Below are positions 22,629-32,564 of a stretch of DNA of 64,000 bases, in pieces. How positions within the stretch are numbered: the first letter of the stretch is position 1; each line of letters begins with the position of its first letter. The notes beneath the pieces are model-generated. The model saw only the letters and a list, made by a program, of their open reading frames with translations. It made no database searches and was not told the origin of the DNA. The position numbers were made by a program, and so were the translations under genes. This DNA is from Mactra quadrangularis (taxonomy: Eukaryota > Mollusca > Bivalvia > Venerida > Mactridae). The stretch covers positions 9,324,560 to 9,388,559 of the forward strand of contig CM046293.1 of the NCBI GenBank assembly GCA_025267735.1, given 5' to 3'.

Positions 22629-23005
22629 TAGGGATGAGACGATACGGTCATCACACGATACGATACGTATCGATACGAAAGGATACATATAATCATTTAC
22701 GATACGATACGGCTAGTAATTGTAAAGTTACAAACATTCACATTCTTTTATTTATGATCACAGTTTGTCCAAGGGTTGATTTGTCTCTACCTGCGGTTTA
22801 AGTTGTCTTAACTTCGGGCTGAGATGTACTGTACTCGTTTTACAAACAGCCACAAAGGTCATTCTACGAATACAACAAATCTGTCGAATATTGAATACAG
22901 TGATTTTCCCTTAATACGAATGTCAGGGTCGTTTCGCGATATATTGTGCTCGTGGCCCGACGTTTCCATATTGTATCGATAAATCGCCATATCGTCTCGT
23001 CGCTA
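22629..23005. mobile_element. hAT-like MITE, 377 bp (copy A)
   Basis: Termini TAGGGATGAGACGATA and TATCGTCTCGTCGCTA are inverted repeats. An exact 8-bp duplication, ATTATGGT, flanks both sides (22621-22628 and 23006-23013). Inside are CGATACGATACGTATCGATA runs near the left end. The 8-bp duplication and TAG start fit the hAT superfamily. No coding capacity. Also in copy B with the same flanks. Confidence 0.88.
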
Positions 23006-24690
23006 ATTATGGTATATCATGAAATAAAGATAAAATATGTTTAATGATTTTCTTTTTTATCTCTAGAAACCCATGTTACATAATATTGATTGATGTGAAA
23101 ATTAATTAGATGTACAAATCGGATTAGGGCTTTGTATTTATGACTCCCTCACGCTATTTGGTTCATACAGTACCCCCAAAAACATTTTCACAGTACAATA
23201 AACTGAATTGCTACACATTCTAAGTTCAAGTTTTAGTATGGATTATATAATTGTTTCTTTTATAAATTTTTATGCAATGGAAACAATTTTCTTTTGGAAC
23301 ATTTCATTTTTTGAGTTGCAGCAAAGTTATCTATCAGCCTCCAAAACTATGTTCAATGTATCACAATGAACCAATATCAAGTTTGAGATATTTCTTTTAT
23401 TTCATTTTTAAAAGGCAAATGTACTCATTAAAAAAGCAAAATTAAAATCATTTATCAATAAACACCTTTTACAACTTTCTGAAACTCCATTTAGTATAAT
23501 GCAAATTGTGAATGTGTGAAGGAAGTTATGGAGGGCAGTGTATGTTTTAACGACATTAAAACACAGCAAATTGCAGTTTTATAGAAGTTATTTGGTCTCA
23601 AAAACAACTAGCGTAGTTTATGAGGCGTCGTTAGTAGAGTCTACTGTCAAGTGAACTACCTCGTCTGTAAAATGAGAACAAAATACAGACACGTTGATCG
23701 TTGATGAACATATCAAGCGTGTCAGTCTTATCTAATAGAATGTTCATACATAAAAAAAACATCGTGATTTAAGATCGAAAGGCGAAATAAGAGACACTCA
23801 CATATATTTATTTTATCAATCTTAATTTTACACCGTGTATTAACACTTTTATTTTTTATTTTATATTATATTTTATATTATATTTTATATTATATTTTAT
23901 ATTATATTTTATATTATATTTTATAGATTTTGTAGAGCTGTCATTGATTGCCTCGAAGATTATAGACGATATTGTAGGCTTTATTATCGATATTTCAAAA
24001 TGCATATCGTTTATTGACCAGAAAATAAAAATCGACAATACATCGATATCGTTGGAATCGATGACAACCCTAAGAATTTGTTGGCAATTTTGTCAACCTC
24101 GTCCTGGCTAACTGAATATATACAATCTGTCAGATCTAAGAAAAGTAGACAATTGTATGAATAATAAATACAATGAATAGTAAAATCATAATCCTCCAAA
24201 CTTGAAATTGTTGCAATTGCATTAATTGTACTGTAAAGGAATTTATGAAGAGCAGACTACTTAATCTATCAGTCAATTGAGATATTCAATTGCGCTTTAC
24301 AACACAGTTCATGTTACAAAAGTCTTAAATCTCTCTTTTCAAAATTGTGCATGAAGTAGTGATTATAAATTGAGTTGACTTGAACAGTTAGAACACTATA
24401 TGGGGAGATATGTTTAAAAGTACAGAGTATTTGCAAATTGAAATTGATGCATTAAACTTTAGTACATGTAACTACACTACAGCTGTCAGATTTGATTTAT
24501 GTTATTGGTGTTTAAAATGTGTTTATGTCTTGGGTGTACTTGTACAGCCTGCAATAATTCCATTTATTGGTGCAAACCCTCATACTTCAACATTATTTAA
24601 CTCTGCAAAATCAACTGATGGACACACTTTACTTTGTCAGTAGCCTGCACAGTATAATTCTATATGTTATTAAATAGATTAGTTGAAATT
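23006..24690. other. Intergenic, no gene recognised (copy A)
   Basis: Contains a small ATATT-rich tandem tract listed separately and a GGAGGGCAGTGTA terminus-like motif near 23530. Frames at 24011-24199 (minus) and 24410-24643 (plus) have no recognisable domain. The second is broken in copy B by a deletion near 59713 and an early stop. Confidence 0.5.
23851..23925. repeat. 15-bp tandem TTTTATATTATA-type array
   Basis: About five units of TATTTTATATTATAT. Copy B has at most two degraded units at the same place, so the array expanded or contracted after the copies separated. Confidence 0.85.
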
Positions 24691-24784
24691 ATAGGCCCTG
24701 TTTATTTCCAAGAGCAATCCTATTGGCTCGAGACCGAATGCCAAGGGCTAATACGACTGTCCTAAGAAAACATTCCAGGGCCTA
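24691..24784. repeat. Small palindrome-ended repeat (MITE-like, copy A)
   Basis: Begins ATAGGCCCTG and ends CAGGGCCTAT, 94 bp apart, next to TA on the right. Present in copy B with decayed ends. Directly followed by hairpin repeat H1. Confidence 0.55.
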
Positions 24785-24804
24785 TATCATATCACATTGA
24801 GCCT

Positions 24805-24890
24805 GTATTATCAAGGGTCTTACGACCAACTTTAGTATTAAGTCCTTCTATAATGTATAGCTAAATTATCGTAAGATGTTTGATAATATG
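24805..24890. repeat. Hairpin repeat H1 (copy A)
   Basis: Arms ATTATCAAGGGTCTTACGA and TCGTAAGATGTTTGATAAT with loop TAAGTCCTTCTATAATGTAT. Same unit as at 5712 and 15501. Confidence 0.8.
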
Positions 24891-25291
24891 CTCCCTTAGA
24901 GCTTAAATTCAATCCCCTGGAATTCAAAACATTTCTAAAATACTGACGCCACCTTAAATGTAGTTCACTTGTTGCGCAAGTTGAAAATTGAAAAACATAA
25001 GAAACTAAATGACAGTGCCAGGAACCTAAATTTATACACTACAAACATATTATTGTTAATTTACTTAGAGAACTTTTTTTCAATCAGTACCATCATTTGT
25101 GATACTTAACTATCTGAACGAAATAAATATTTATCACACAATGTAGGACATAATAATTTTGTTAGACGTTTTTCTATTATTTGTAACCTTTGATAGTTTT
25201 CAGTGCGGTGTAAAGTTTCTGAGTTAAAATGCCGCCAAAACCAACTAAACGAACTAATACACTAAATGGTTTCTAGACACGCAACCTTACG

Positions 25292-25297
25292 TATGTA
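25292..25297. other. Transposon excision footprint TATGTA
   Basis: At the position where copy B carries a 176-bp pogo-like MITE between TA and TA, copy A reads TA-TG-TA. The two extra bases equal the last two bases of the MITE's CTG end. This is the footprint expected after cut-and-paste excision, and neither simple insertion order explains both sequences without an extra deletion. Confidence 0.6.
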
Positions 25298-25397
25298 TCA
25301 CATTATTTTTTCTCCTTTTTCTTTTTTTTCATTAAAACACTTTCATTGAATCTTGAAAGAAGCGTTTATTCAGTTAAAGCCTCTATATAAAGATATA

Positions 25398-25484
25398 CTT
25401 AACGAAACTTCTAAGTACCCCGATTTCAAGGCTGTTGGATGCTTTTTTTTCAACATTTTTGTTCGATTGTTAATGGGTATAATA
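25398..25484. mobile_element. Left-arm remnant of the 569-bp inverted-repeat MITE
   Basis: Matches the first 85 or so bases of the element at 60816-61384 (CTTAACGAAACTTCTAAGTA onward), then jumps to sequence right of that element. Copy A therefore lost the loop and right arm. Confidence 0.75.
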
Positions 25485-25527
25485 AGTATATATTCATCAA
25501 CAATAGACTTAAATACTCGTTTTTTAA

Positions 25528-25832
25528 GCCGCCCGGATAGCTCAGTTAGTAGAACGCAAGTCTACTGATTGAGGGGTCGTAGGTTCGATTTCCGGTTGGG
25601 GAATACTTTGAAGGAGCTTGGTCATGAAATTATTACTACGACCATTCCCCCCCCTAACAATTATTCTTAATAATATAGGGCAATTGTCACTCACTGACGG
25701 AAGTATGCGCCTAGTAGTTGGATGACACCTAAATCCAGAGATTTAGCCTTACCAGGAACAGTGAGTAGGTTGACTGATCGCCGTTATATGACCTATACAA
25801 TGTGTTGCTACGGCGTTAAACCCAACAAAAAA
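25528..25832 (+). mobile_element. SINE family A, full length (copy A)
   Basis: Best-preserved head: GATAGCTCAGTTAGTAGAAC (A box) and GTAGGTTCGATTTCC (B box). Full body follows to TACGGCGTTAAACCCAACAA. In copy B the same SINE is split by a 1.9-kb transposon. Confidence 0.92.
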
Positions 25833-26540
25833 TACTGTTTTACAAACATGAAGTTATTAGAATATAGTAACACAGTAAACTCTTCAAACCACTCTGCTCT
25901 CTAAATTTGAATTTGACAAAGCGTACACTTCTAAAAATGTGGGGTATTTTTATAAGAGCACATTTCATTCATTTATACGTTAATGTTCAATATACGTGAA
26001 TCGAATAGATTTAGAGCATAAATGTATGTAATTTAAAGCAGTTTTTTTCCATAATAAAACATCATCTTAAACATACTGTAATCAAAAATATTGTTTCTAG
26101 TACACGTATTGAATACCAAATTCTACTTTCGGATTTGATTTCGTTTCATTTTTAAATGCAGTAAATAACATAAACAAATTCAAGCAATATTTGCATTTAA
26201 TTTAAAAATCTTGTTTCTTAGAAGTGTTTGAAATAGACAAATGTCTATTTTCATAGCAGGCCAAAAGCAAACACAGTTACTTTTGGTAATGGGGCTTTAA
26301 ACAAAAACATCACGGTGCCAGGTGTTAAAATCGTTATTGGATGAATTGAATAATGGTCTTTGAGGTTTGTTGTTCAAGAATGCAATTTCACAATTTATTA
26401 TTTCCACTTACTATTTTAGTTAACGATTTTGAAGTGATGATATAACATTTTTTGCCAATTAAACTCACGTGGAGATCTTCTCACTTGCAATGTTATAAGA
26501 CAACGCGTAGGAAACATGGAATCTTACATTTAATTCCGTT
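25833..26540. other. Intergenic, no gene recognised
   Basis: Through 26149 this is the last part of copy A matched in the window. From 26150 to 26540 there is nothing I recognise. Confidence 0.5.
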
Positions 26541-26910
26541 TCAATCTGATTAAATCCGATCTTAAAATTTTCGCTCGCCTACTCGCAAATTTAGATCTGA
26601 CATTTTCAAACGAGGGTCACGTTCAGGTGACATTTTCTCATCGTAATATTGATGAAGAAATTGTTATGATACGTAACTTGTTTATATTGTCTACGCCACG
26701 CAATTTGAAATGAGCCGTCCAATCGCAGACCGTGAATAATACCACTGTTAAATTAGCTTGCACACCTTGGTCTAAAAATAGAAATTACGAAATCAAAATG
26801 TGATTAATAGTGTTTTCGTCTAGATGAAAGTTCATCTCGACGTGACCTTCCACGGAGTAAGTAGAGATCCTGTACGACAACGCTCTACAGGATATCTGTT
26901 TACGGAGATT
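26541..26910 (+). repeat. Dispersed repeat Y, plus orientation
   Basis: Reverse match to 8669-9067, from TCAATCTGATTAAA to GTTTACGGAGATT. Contains the short hairpin ATCCTGTACGAC..CTCTACAGGAT near its right end. Nature unknown. Confidence 0.75.
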
Positions 26911-26984
26911 CTGTAATTACAAGGTGATAGTAAAAAAAGATTCAATATATATTTTGACCATAAGTAGAATACTTTATACCGAGT

Positions 26985-27092
26985 TGTTGGGGGGGGGGGG
27001 TTAACGCCGCAGCAACACATTGTATAGGTCATTTTACGGTGGTCAGTCAAACTACTTACTGTTCCTGGAAAGGCTAAATCTCTGGTTTCAGC
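26985..27092 (-). mobile_element. SINE family A, 3' fragment with poly(G)/poly(C) run
   Basis: Minus strand reads CAGAGATTTAGCCTTTCCAG, GTAGTTTGACTGACC and GGCGTTAA. It is joined to an uninterrupted run of a dozen or so G (plus strand) at about 26989-27000, an unusual homopolymer in this AT-rich region. Confidence 0.75.
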
Positions 27093-27243
27093 AGTTAGAA
27101 TTTAACCGAATTTAATTCTGAAGGTTTCGTGACTAAATAACATTATATATTTTAATGTAAAAGAAAGAGCTCTTTTTAACGTTTAGATGTAATGCTACTG
27201 TCATAATATGATCAACCGTCGTAGAAATCCAAATATAGGAATA

Positions 27244-27419
27244 CAATATAACCTCTGTAGAGCAGACCTCTATAGAACAAGTCGTCTGCACAACAGCAGC
27301 TTTTGATATTCCCCTTAGGTGCAATTGTAATTGAGTTTAACCTCTACAGAGCAATGACCTCTATATAGCAACATACTTTAGTTCCACCCAGTTGGTGTTG
27401 GTTAAGAGAGGTTATACTG
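27244..27419. mobile_element. Pogo/Tigger-like MITE, 176 bp
   Basis: Flanked by TA, with ends CAATATAACCTCTGT and AGAGAGGTTATACTG. Internal AACCTCTACAGAGCAATGAC repeats the terminal motif. Same length as, and inverted relative to, the element at 60539. Confidence 0.85.
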
Positions 27420-27761
27420 TATTCATTATTCTAAAACTTGTATTAAGGGTTTAAAATTAGATCATACATTTTGTTCGCTTTAATAACTAGGAAAGAATTA
27501 AAAGATTTTCAGGGAAAATAGAGCGATGTTTTTTTCTGTATATTAAACTGATAATCAAAAACATTTTCACAAAAATCAATGAGCGAATAATTTATATATC
27601 CCTTACAAATTAATTTTCTATATTTGGTTGAAATATTCAGTGTGCGTCCTAAATATTTAGGTCTTTCTAGCATACAGAAAATAAACTTTAATATGAACTA
27701 ACTTGTGATATGAATCAAAATTGTCGAGTTGACTTTTTTCGCTAAGTTGAACAACAAAAAA

Positions 27762-28047
27762 CCCGAGTCGGTGGCGCAATTGGTAGCGCGCCGGGATTTG
27801 GAATTTCGTGTCCCGAAGGATGCACGGGTTCGAATTCCACCCATGGAGGTTATACCCTTCCATGAAAATTTGACAATAATGTCTAATTTCCTCCATTTAT
27901 AAGATATATGGAGACGTTTCCGGCCTTGTGGAAGGGTAGGTTAGTACTGGTTATAGACAAGGGTCCAGGAAAGCTAGGTTAGGTGCGTTAGACGCCCTAA
28001 AATGACTTAAATTGTGTTGACACGGCGTTAAACCCAATAAAAAAGAA
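27762..28047 (+). mobile_element. SINE family B, full length
   Basis: tRNA-like head CGAGTCGGTGGCGCAATTGG (A box) and CACGGGTTCGAATTCCACCC (B box). The body has GGTTATACCCTTCCATGAAA, TACTGGTTATAGACAAGGG and CTAGGTTAGGTGCG. The 3' end GACACGGCGTTAAACCCAAT closely resembles that of SINE family A, implying a shared mobilising LINE. Confidence 0.88.
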
Positions 28048-28264
28048 CTACAAAAAAGCATACGCATTCGTTTTATCTGGTCCTTAAAAGTGAAATACAC
28101 TGGGGTTCAAAAATTTCTTTACGCATGTGTTTTGCTAATATGTTCACCTATTTTCAATAAAAATTATTGCAGACACATTTTGTTTTGTATTTTGGACGCC
28201 CATTGTAAGTTTACTTATAGTAACCTAAATTAAAAGACGCTCTTACGTATGATGATGAAGTTAA

Positions 28265-28525
28265 TTATTTCGTACTTTGCAGTTTGGTTATGAAATAATT
28301 TCTACCGTCATTCTCTCTCCTTTCACTTATTTTAAATTATGTATGGAAGTAGTTCGTCACTGACGGAAGTATGCGCCTAGTAACTGATTGATACCAAATC
28401 CGTATAATTTAGTTGGTTATTTTATACTTTCGTGGAATTTGGTCATGGAATAATTTCTACGGACATTCTCTCTCCTACCACTAATTCTAAATCATGTAAG
28501 ACAATTGTCAGTCACTGACAAAATG
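28265..28525 (+). mobile_element. Two partial SINE family A bodies in tandem
   Basis: The signature TTTGGTTATGAAATAATTTC..CATTCTCTCTCCT..GTCACTGACGGAAG occurs at about 28289-28400. A second body begins at about 28421 with ATACTTTCGTGGAATTTGGT and ends after GTCAGTCACTGAC. Both lack heads and 3' ends. Confidence 0.7.
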
Positions 28526-28786
28526 TTTTAAAGATTAGTCCGACGATACGATACTGCAGTAGATCGTTCTTGAAAGGCATGCACTAAAATATACAGAGCC
28601 TAATCTTTTGCTTATAAAAATCATTAACTTTATATGTGACACTTAATGCCGTTCTTGTTGTGTTTTACATGTTTGGACACATAGGTACCCGTTCATTTGA
28701 TCCATCTCGCGTGCCTTTCACTTTCACCCCCGATAGACATGGTTCTGGTCGTGAACTATTAAATATGTACAGTGGGAGCAGTGGGA

Positions 28787-29085
28787 GCAGTGGTCCAGTG
28801 GTAGGACGCGCGCTTAGGGATCGAGAGGTCCTGGGTTCGAATCCCACCAGGGGCACTGCTAATTTCCTTGAGCAATAAATTTACCTGCGATTGCTTCACT
28901 CCACCCAGGTGTAAATGGGTACCTGCGAGGATGGTATAATTCTGTTGCGCCAGTTTATCGGCTGCACTAATAAGCGGAGTAGAAAGACTCCCCAGGGAGA
29001 TTGATAGATAGATACCAGTAGCCCAGTGACCAGGGGTAATTGCTGTAAAGTCGGTGAACATGCGTAAGCATGAAACTTAGACTAT
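28787..29085 (+). mobile_element. SINE family C, near full length
   Basis: tRNA-like head AGTGGTCCAGTGGTAGGAC and B box CTGGGTTCGAATCCCACCAG. The body has TGCTAATTTCCTTGAGCAA, CCACCCAGGTGTAAATGGGT and ACCAGGGGTAAT. The 3' end is TGCGTAAGCATGAAACTTAG then CTATAAA. Preceded by a GTGGGAGCA duplication. Confidence 0.85.
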
Positions 29086-29302
29086 AAAATGTAATTACAT
29101 TTTTAATTAATTACATTTAATATGTATTTGATCTGTTTTTGTAACAACTTGTCACGGATAGATGATACATTGCCTTCTATCGCTTACAGGTTCTGCTTTA
29201 ATTACATTTTGTATCTGTATGTCATTTTGGTTATGTCATGTGTATGTACAAATGTTACCATAAATTATGCTCTTCAGTAAATGGAGGACATAAAAGTATA
29301 AA

Positions 29303-29367
29303 CAACCTCTAAACAGCAACATACTATAGTCTCTCCCAGTGGGTGTTGTTCAAGAGAGGTTGTACTG
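29303..29367. mobile_element. Pogo-like MITE fragment (right half)
   Basis: AACCTCTAAACAGCAACATA to AGAGAGGTTGTACTG followed by TA matches the right 85 bases of the 176-bp MITE. Left half missing. Confidence 0.75.
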
Positions 29368-29949
29368 TACATGTAGTATATTGTTATAAACTAAATACAA
29401 TTTAGCGAACAGTGTTTTTATCGACGTATCAAATTGATGCCTTCAGAAATTGTTTATGCTCTTTTGATAAGTGGTTTTACATCTATCGGACAACAGTTGT
29501 CTCTACAGAATTCTTCAAAGTCATGTTTTTTTATTCCATGATTGTGTAATGTTTTCTTCTACATATCACAAACTTGTTTTTCTGTCTTTAAACACATCTT
29601 TTGTTGTTCGTGTTTTTTATGCTCTTTTGGGTATTGTTTTAAATGTTGCATGTATAAATCAAATATTGTGATACAGACTCAAAATATTTAATTCTTATGA
29701 AACAAAAAAAGTTTTAGTACTATTTATCGCAATAAATGTACCTCATCGAATTAGAAGAAAACTTTTTTATTCGATGACAATAGAACACTTCCGAAGATAT
29801 TCATTTATTCCTATTTTTGACACTGCCAGTTTGACTATTTTTTGTTAGATTGACGCCCCATTCAAAAGTTAAATTCAAGTGCGGTTTAAAGTCTGCTTCA
29901 ATATACATGTTCAGCCGACTTTCAATCTTGTAGTATAATTCCTGATCAT
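29368..29949. other. Intergenic, nothing recognised
   Basis: AT-rich, with only a 66-codon frame lacking any domain. No repeats matching elsewhere in the window. Confidence 0.5.
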
Positions 29950-30118
29950 TGAAATCACCCTCAGGCAGGGATTCCCTCAAAGTACCCATTTACACCTAGG
30001 TGGAGTGGAACAATTGTACGTTAATTTCTTGCATAAAGAAATTAGCAGTGCCCTTAGCGTGGATCGAACCCGGAACCTCTCGATCCCTAAGCACGTGTCC
30101 TACCACTGGACCAAGTGA
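29950..30118 (-). mobile_element. SINE family C, 5' half, minus strand
   Basis: On the minus strand: TGGTCCAGTGGTAGGACACG, CCGGGTTCGATCCACG, then TGCTAATTTC and CTCCACCTAGGTGTAAATGG. Truncated before the 3' part. Confidence 0.8.
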
Positions 30119-30816
30119 GCATACACGGAAAAATATCTATACTATGAATACGCGCATGACTTTTTCGTACAAATACATCATCATTTTAATCAATCTTCAT
30201 TTTAAACTTCAACAAGTCAATCCCGTGTTTTACGTGTCTGGACAACCCCTTCAAAATGGCCGCCACAGTCTTGAAATTGGTGTTTTTAACTTGATTTCGT
30301 GAATTTCACGTTGCACCTTTTTTGGGGCGCCTCTTCCTTCAAAAGATGTCTCTAGGGGTCCAAGAGGGGGGATGCGCCCCAGAAAAAATAGGGGTCAGTG
30401 AGAGCAGAGAAATGGCGCAAAATGCTGATAAGAAAAAAATAGCTTCAATCTCTAAAAAGACCTGGCACTTTAGACCCTAATTTTGGAAAATATTACTGAA
30501 TGAATCGCGAAGTTGGGGTTGAAAAAGAGGGAAAATTGCATTTTTTGCCCCTTTTTACTCCACACAGCTGTTGACATGGTAACTGGGAACAGGGCTCACC
30601 TTAGTTTTTTTGAAAGACAGTCACCCAGGGAATAAATTGGCCAGCTGCATATCTGTCTGTTGATTAGTAATGAAACAAGAGCATAATATTGAAGTATCCC
30701 TAGCGAGTTAAGGTGAAAAATGGCTACTTGTCACGCATATCGCAACCAGTAAAGGGTTAACTACCTAATGTTAATCAAATTTAAATGCATGCATGCTCGG
30801 TTATACTTTTTAAGGA
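30119..30816. other. Intergenic, locally GC-richer, no gene recognised
   Basis: About 30300-30600 is richer in G and C and purine tracts than its surroundings (GGGGGGATGCGCCCCAG). ATGGCCGCCACAGTC at about 30257 has a good initiation context, but the frame closes after 12 codons. I see no exon. Confidence 0.4.
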
Positions 30817-31020
30817 GCGGGCGTGGCAGTTACAACGTTGGACTGGTAATCATTGAATAGCCAGCTCCGCTTGGGTTCGAATCCCTTCCAAAACCTACAT
30901 CATTGTTTCCTTTAGCAAGTAACTTTATCCTACTAACTCAGTACTGGGGGACCAGGAAGCGGACTCGAAAGTGACAAATCTAAGTTGTAAGAACTTGTTT
31001 CACAATCGAGCTAAAATAAA
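30817..31020 (+). mobile_element. SINE family D
   Basis: Head GGGCGTGGCAGTTACAACGT, B box TTGGGTTCGAATCCC, then CATTGTTTCCTTTAGCAAG, AACTTTATCCTAC, CAGTACTGGGGGACCAGGAA and ATCGAGCTAAAATAAATTTG as 3' end. Confidence 0.75.
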
Positions 31021-31439
31021 TTTGTTTACCAGACAAAGTTTTCATGTTTCTTGCATCCATACAAAGTTCGCTATGGTGATTCCAAAAAAAATATAATTGT
31101 ATTTTTCGAGATTAAATAAGATGGTGTAGTCTGAATGTTTTAAATGATAATATCATTGATGCAATTTTGGCGTCAATGATTGTCTCACGGCATTTCTGTT
31201 TTCAGTATAAATACCTCACAGCGCCAACTAGGGGACAATAGCTGATCTTATATTACCACCGGATGTTTATTATGCCGATTTTATCAAAATGCATTTCTTG
31301 TTACCAAGCATTTAAAAAAATCATTAAAATTATTCTGATTTGATCGCTGGTTATTTGTTTTGTAAATGTTTTTTTTCCTTTTGATTATTTTCACAAGGAG
31401 TTAGTACGAATGAGTATAGAAAATGTTTTATTAGCATGA
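31021..31439. other. Intergenic, nothing firm
   Basis: Contains AGTATAAATACC at about 31205, a TATA-like string, followed by GCGCCAACTAGGGGACA. With no downstream frame I cannot call a promoter. Confidence 0.35.
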
Positions 31440-31592
31440 TATAACGGCGGGCAGTCCACCTGCTCACCCTTCCTGGAAAGGCTAAATCTCTGGATTTAGC
31501 TGTTAACTTACTACTAGACGCATACTTCCGTCAATGACATACTACTACCGTACATGATTTAGAATCAGTGGTAGGAGGGAGAATGATCGATA
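31440..31592 (-). mobile_element. SINE family A, 3' portion, minus strand
   Basis: Minus strand reads CATTCTCCCTCCTACCACTG, TCATTGACGGAAGTATGCG, AGCTAAATCCAGAGATTTAG and CCTTTCCAGGAAGGGTGAGC. Head missing. Confidence 0.8.
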
Positions 31593-32312
31593 GAATATAT
31601 ATATTAGCTGTGTTTTTAACTTTTTAGCTAATATTTCAATAATATGGTATAGGATTTTAAAAACTGCGAAAGAAAAGTCAGCCACCGGTCAGAAAAGGTG
31701 AAGGCCAAAAGGTCTTAGTCAAGATGCCCTGAATTTGTTTGGTTCCCAGTCGTACTTAGGCGGGTAAAAGTACGTCAGAAAAACAGATTAATGGCGGCGT
31801 TCGTTATATTCGATAACTTCATGTAAATAAACAAAAATGACCCAGAAGGCCTCCAAAACTAGTATTTGTATTAGAATAGAAAGTACCTACAAGGTTTATA
31901 GTAATGCAACTCTTATATGTGACCCTCTCTTAAGACCCCAGTCACACTGGAGCTCACGATTACTTGCGACCACCGGCGACGCGTAAAACCGACGATCATC
32001 GGCGATTGTCTGCGACCAAACCCTCTTTGCGCAGAGAAAATTTACTACCGCGATTATCGTACGACCAGTCATTGACAATCGTACGACAGGTCATCAGAAA
32101 ACGTACGATTGTCTCAAGATTGTCTGGGATTACTTACGACTACCCGTGACCTGTCATGCGATCACCTACAACTTGTCGTACGACCATCGCACGATTACTA
32201 AAGACTACTCAAGACTATCAGTGACTAGTGACAATTTGTAAAGACTGTCTTAAGATTGTTGCACGACAGTTTTGCGATTAACAAAATTCCGAAAAAGACT
32301 GATGGATTGGAG

Positions 32313-32322
32313 GTATAAATAA
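32313..32322 (+). promoter_or_regulatory. TATA-like box for plus-strand frame in Harbinger-like element
   Basis: GTATAAATAA lies about 80 bases before the ATG at 32397, with a GA repeat (32361-32378) between. A mirrored TATATATA lies at 32621-32630 upstream of the minus-strand ATG. Inference from position only. Confidence 0.4.
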
Positions 32323-32394
32323 GGACTTTACAGTGAAACATTCTCATTTATCACAGTAAAGAGAGAGAGAGAGAGAGTAAACAACACAGAATAA

Positions 32395-32562
32395 CTATGG
32401 CCGACGCACCAAGGAGACTGCAGATGATACAACTGCGAATGCATTTGCAACAACTAGAAGATGCTGGGCTACAACTAGCTCTTCAGTTTCACCCTCAGAG
32501 TCAGAGTCGTGTTTGGTCCTTTTCTGGGCTTTTCCTTTACACTTTGACTTTTTGCGTGGCAT
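32395..32562 (-). pseudogene. Remnant N-terminus of second Harbinger-type frame, minus strand
   Basis: From the ATG at 32562 the frame starts MPRKKSKCKGKAQKRTKHDS, a lysine/arginine-rich, nuclear-localisation-like start, then an acidic DSEGETEE patch. After that it reads antisense through the opposing remnant to a stop at 32395. I chose this ATG because a TATATATA lies about 60 bases upstream and the basic start is protein-like. Two convergent genes with the middle removed explain the layout. Confidence 0.5.
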
Positions 32563-32564
32563 GA
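32397..32564 (+). pseudogene. Remnant N-terminus of one Harbinger-type frame, plus strand
   Basis: Begins MADAPRRLQMIQLRMHLQQL in a good ATG context (ACTATGG). After roughly 30 residues it runs into the antisense of the other remnant and ends at codon 55. It looks like the first part of a transposon protein cut short by internal deletion. Which of the two usual PIF/Harbinger proteins it was is unknown. Confidence 0.5.

Larger units (their letters stand above)
1..26149. repeat. Long direct duplication, copy A
   Basis: This block is colinear with the block from 38069 to the window end. Anchor pairs are 1/38069, 12630/49312, 15371/49316 and 26149/64000. In the first 180 aligned bases I count about a dozen substitutions, so the copies are clearly diverged. 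Nearly all large gaps in the alignment are mobile-element insertions or deletions. The copy starts at or before base 1, so its left edge is not seen. Whether this is a genuine tandem duplication or two haplotypes assembled in series cannot be decided from sequence alone. Confidence 0.95.

Noticed and set aside
25540..25600. Possible tRNA gene (clear A and B boxes)
   Set aside because: Followed by the SINE body and 3' end; the same head recurs in many SINE copies, so it is a retroposed pseudo-tRNA.
27762..27840. Possible tRNA gene with GGTGGCGCAATTGG and GGTTCGAATTCC
   Set aside because: Head of SINE family B; the body and shared 3' end follow directly.
31215..31235. CTCF-like string CAACTAGGGGAC and upstream TATAAATA as a promoter/insulator
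   Set aside because: Single weak match with no downstream frame or transcript evidence; expected by chance in 64 kb.
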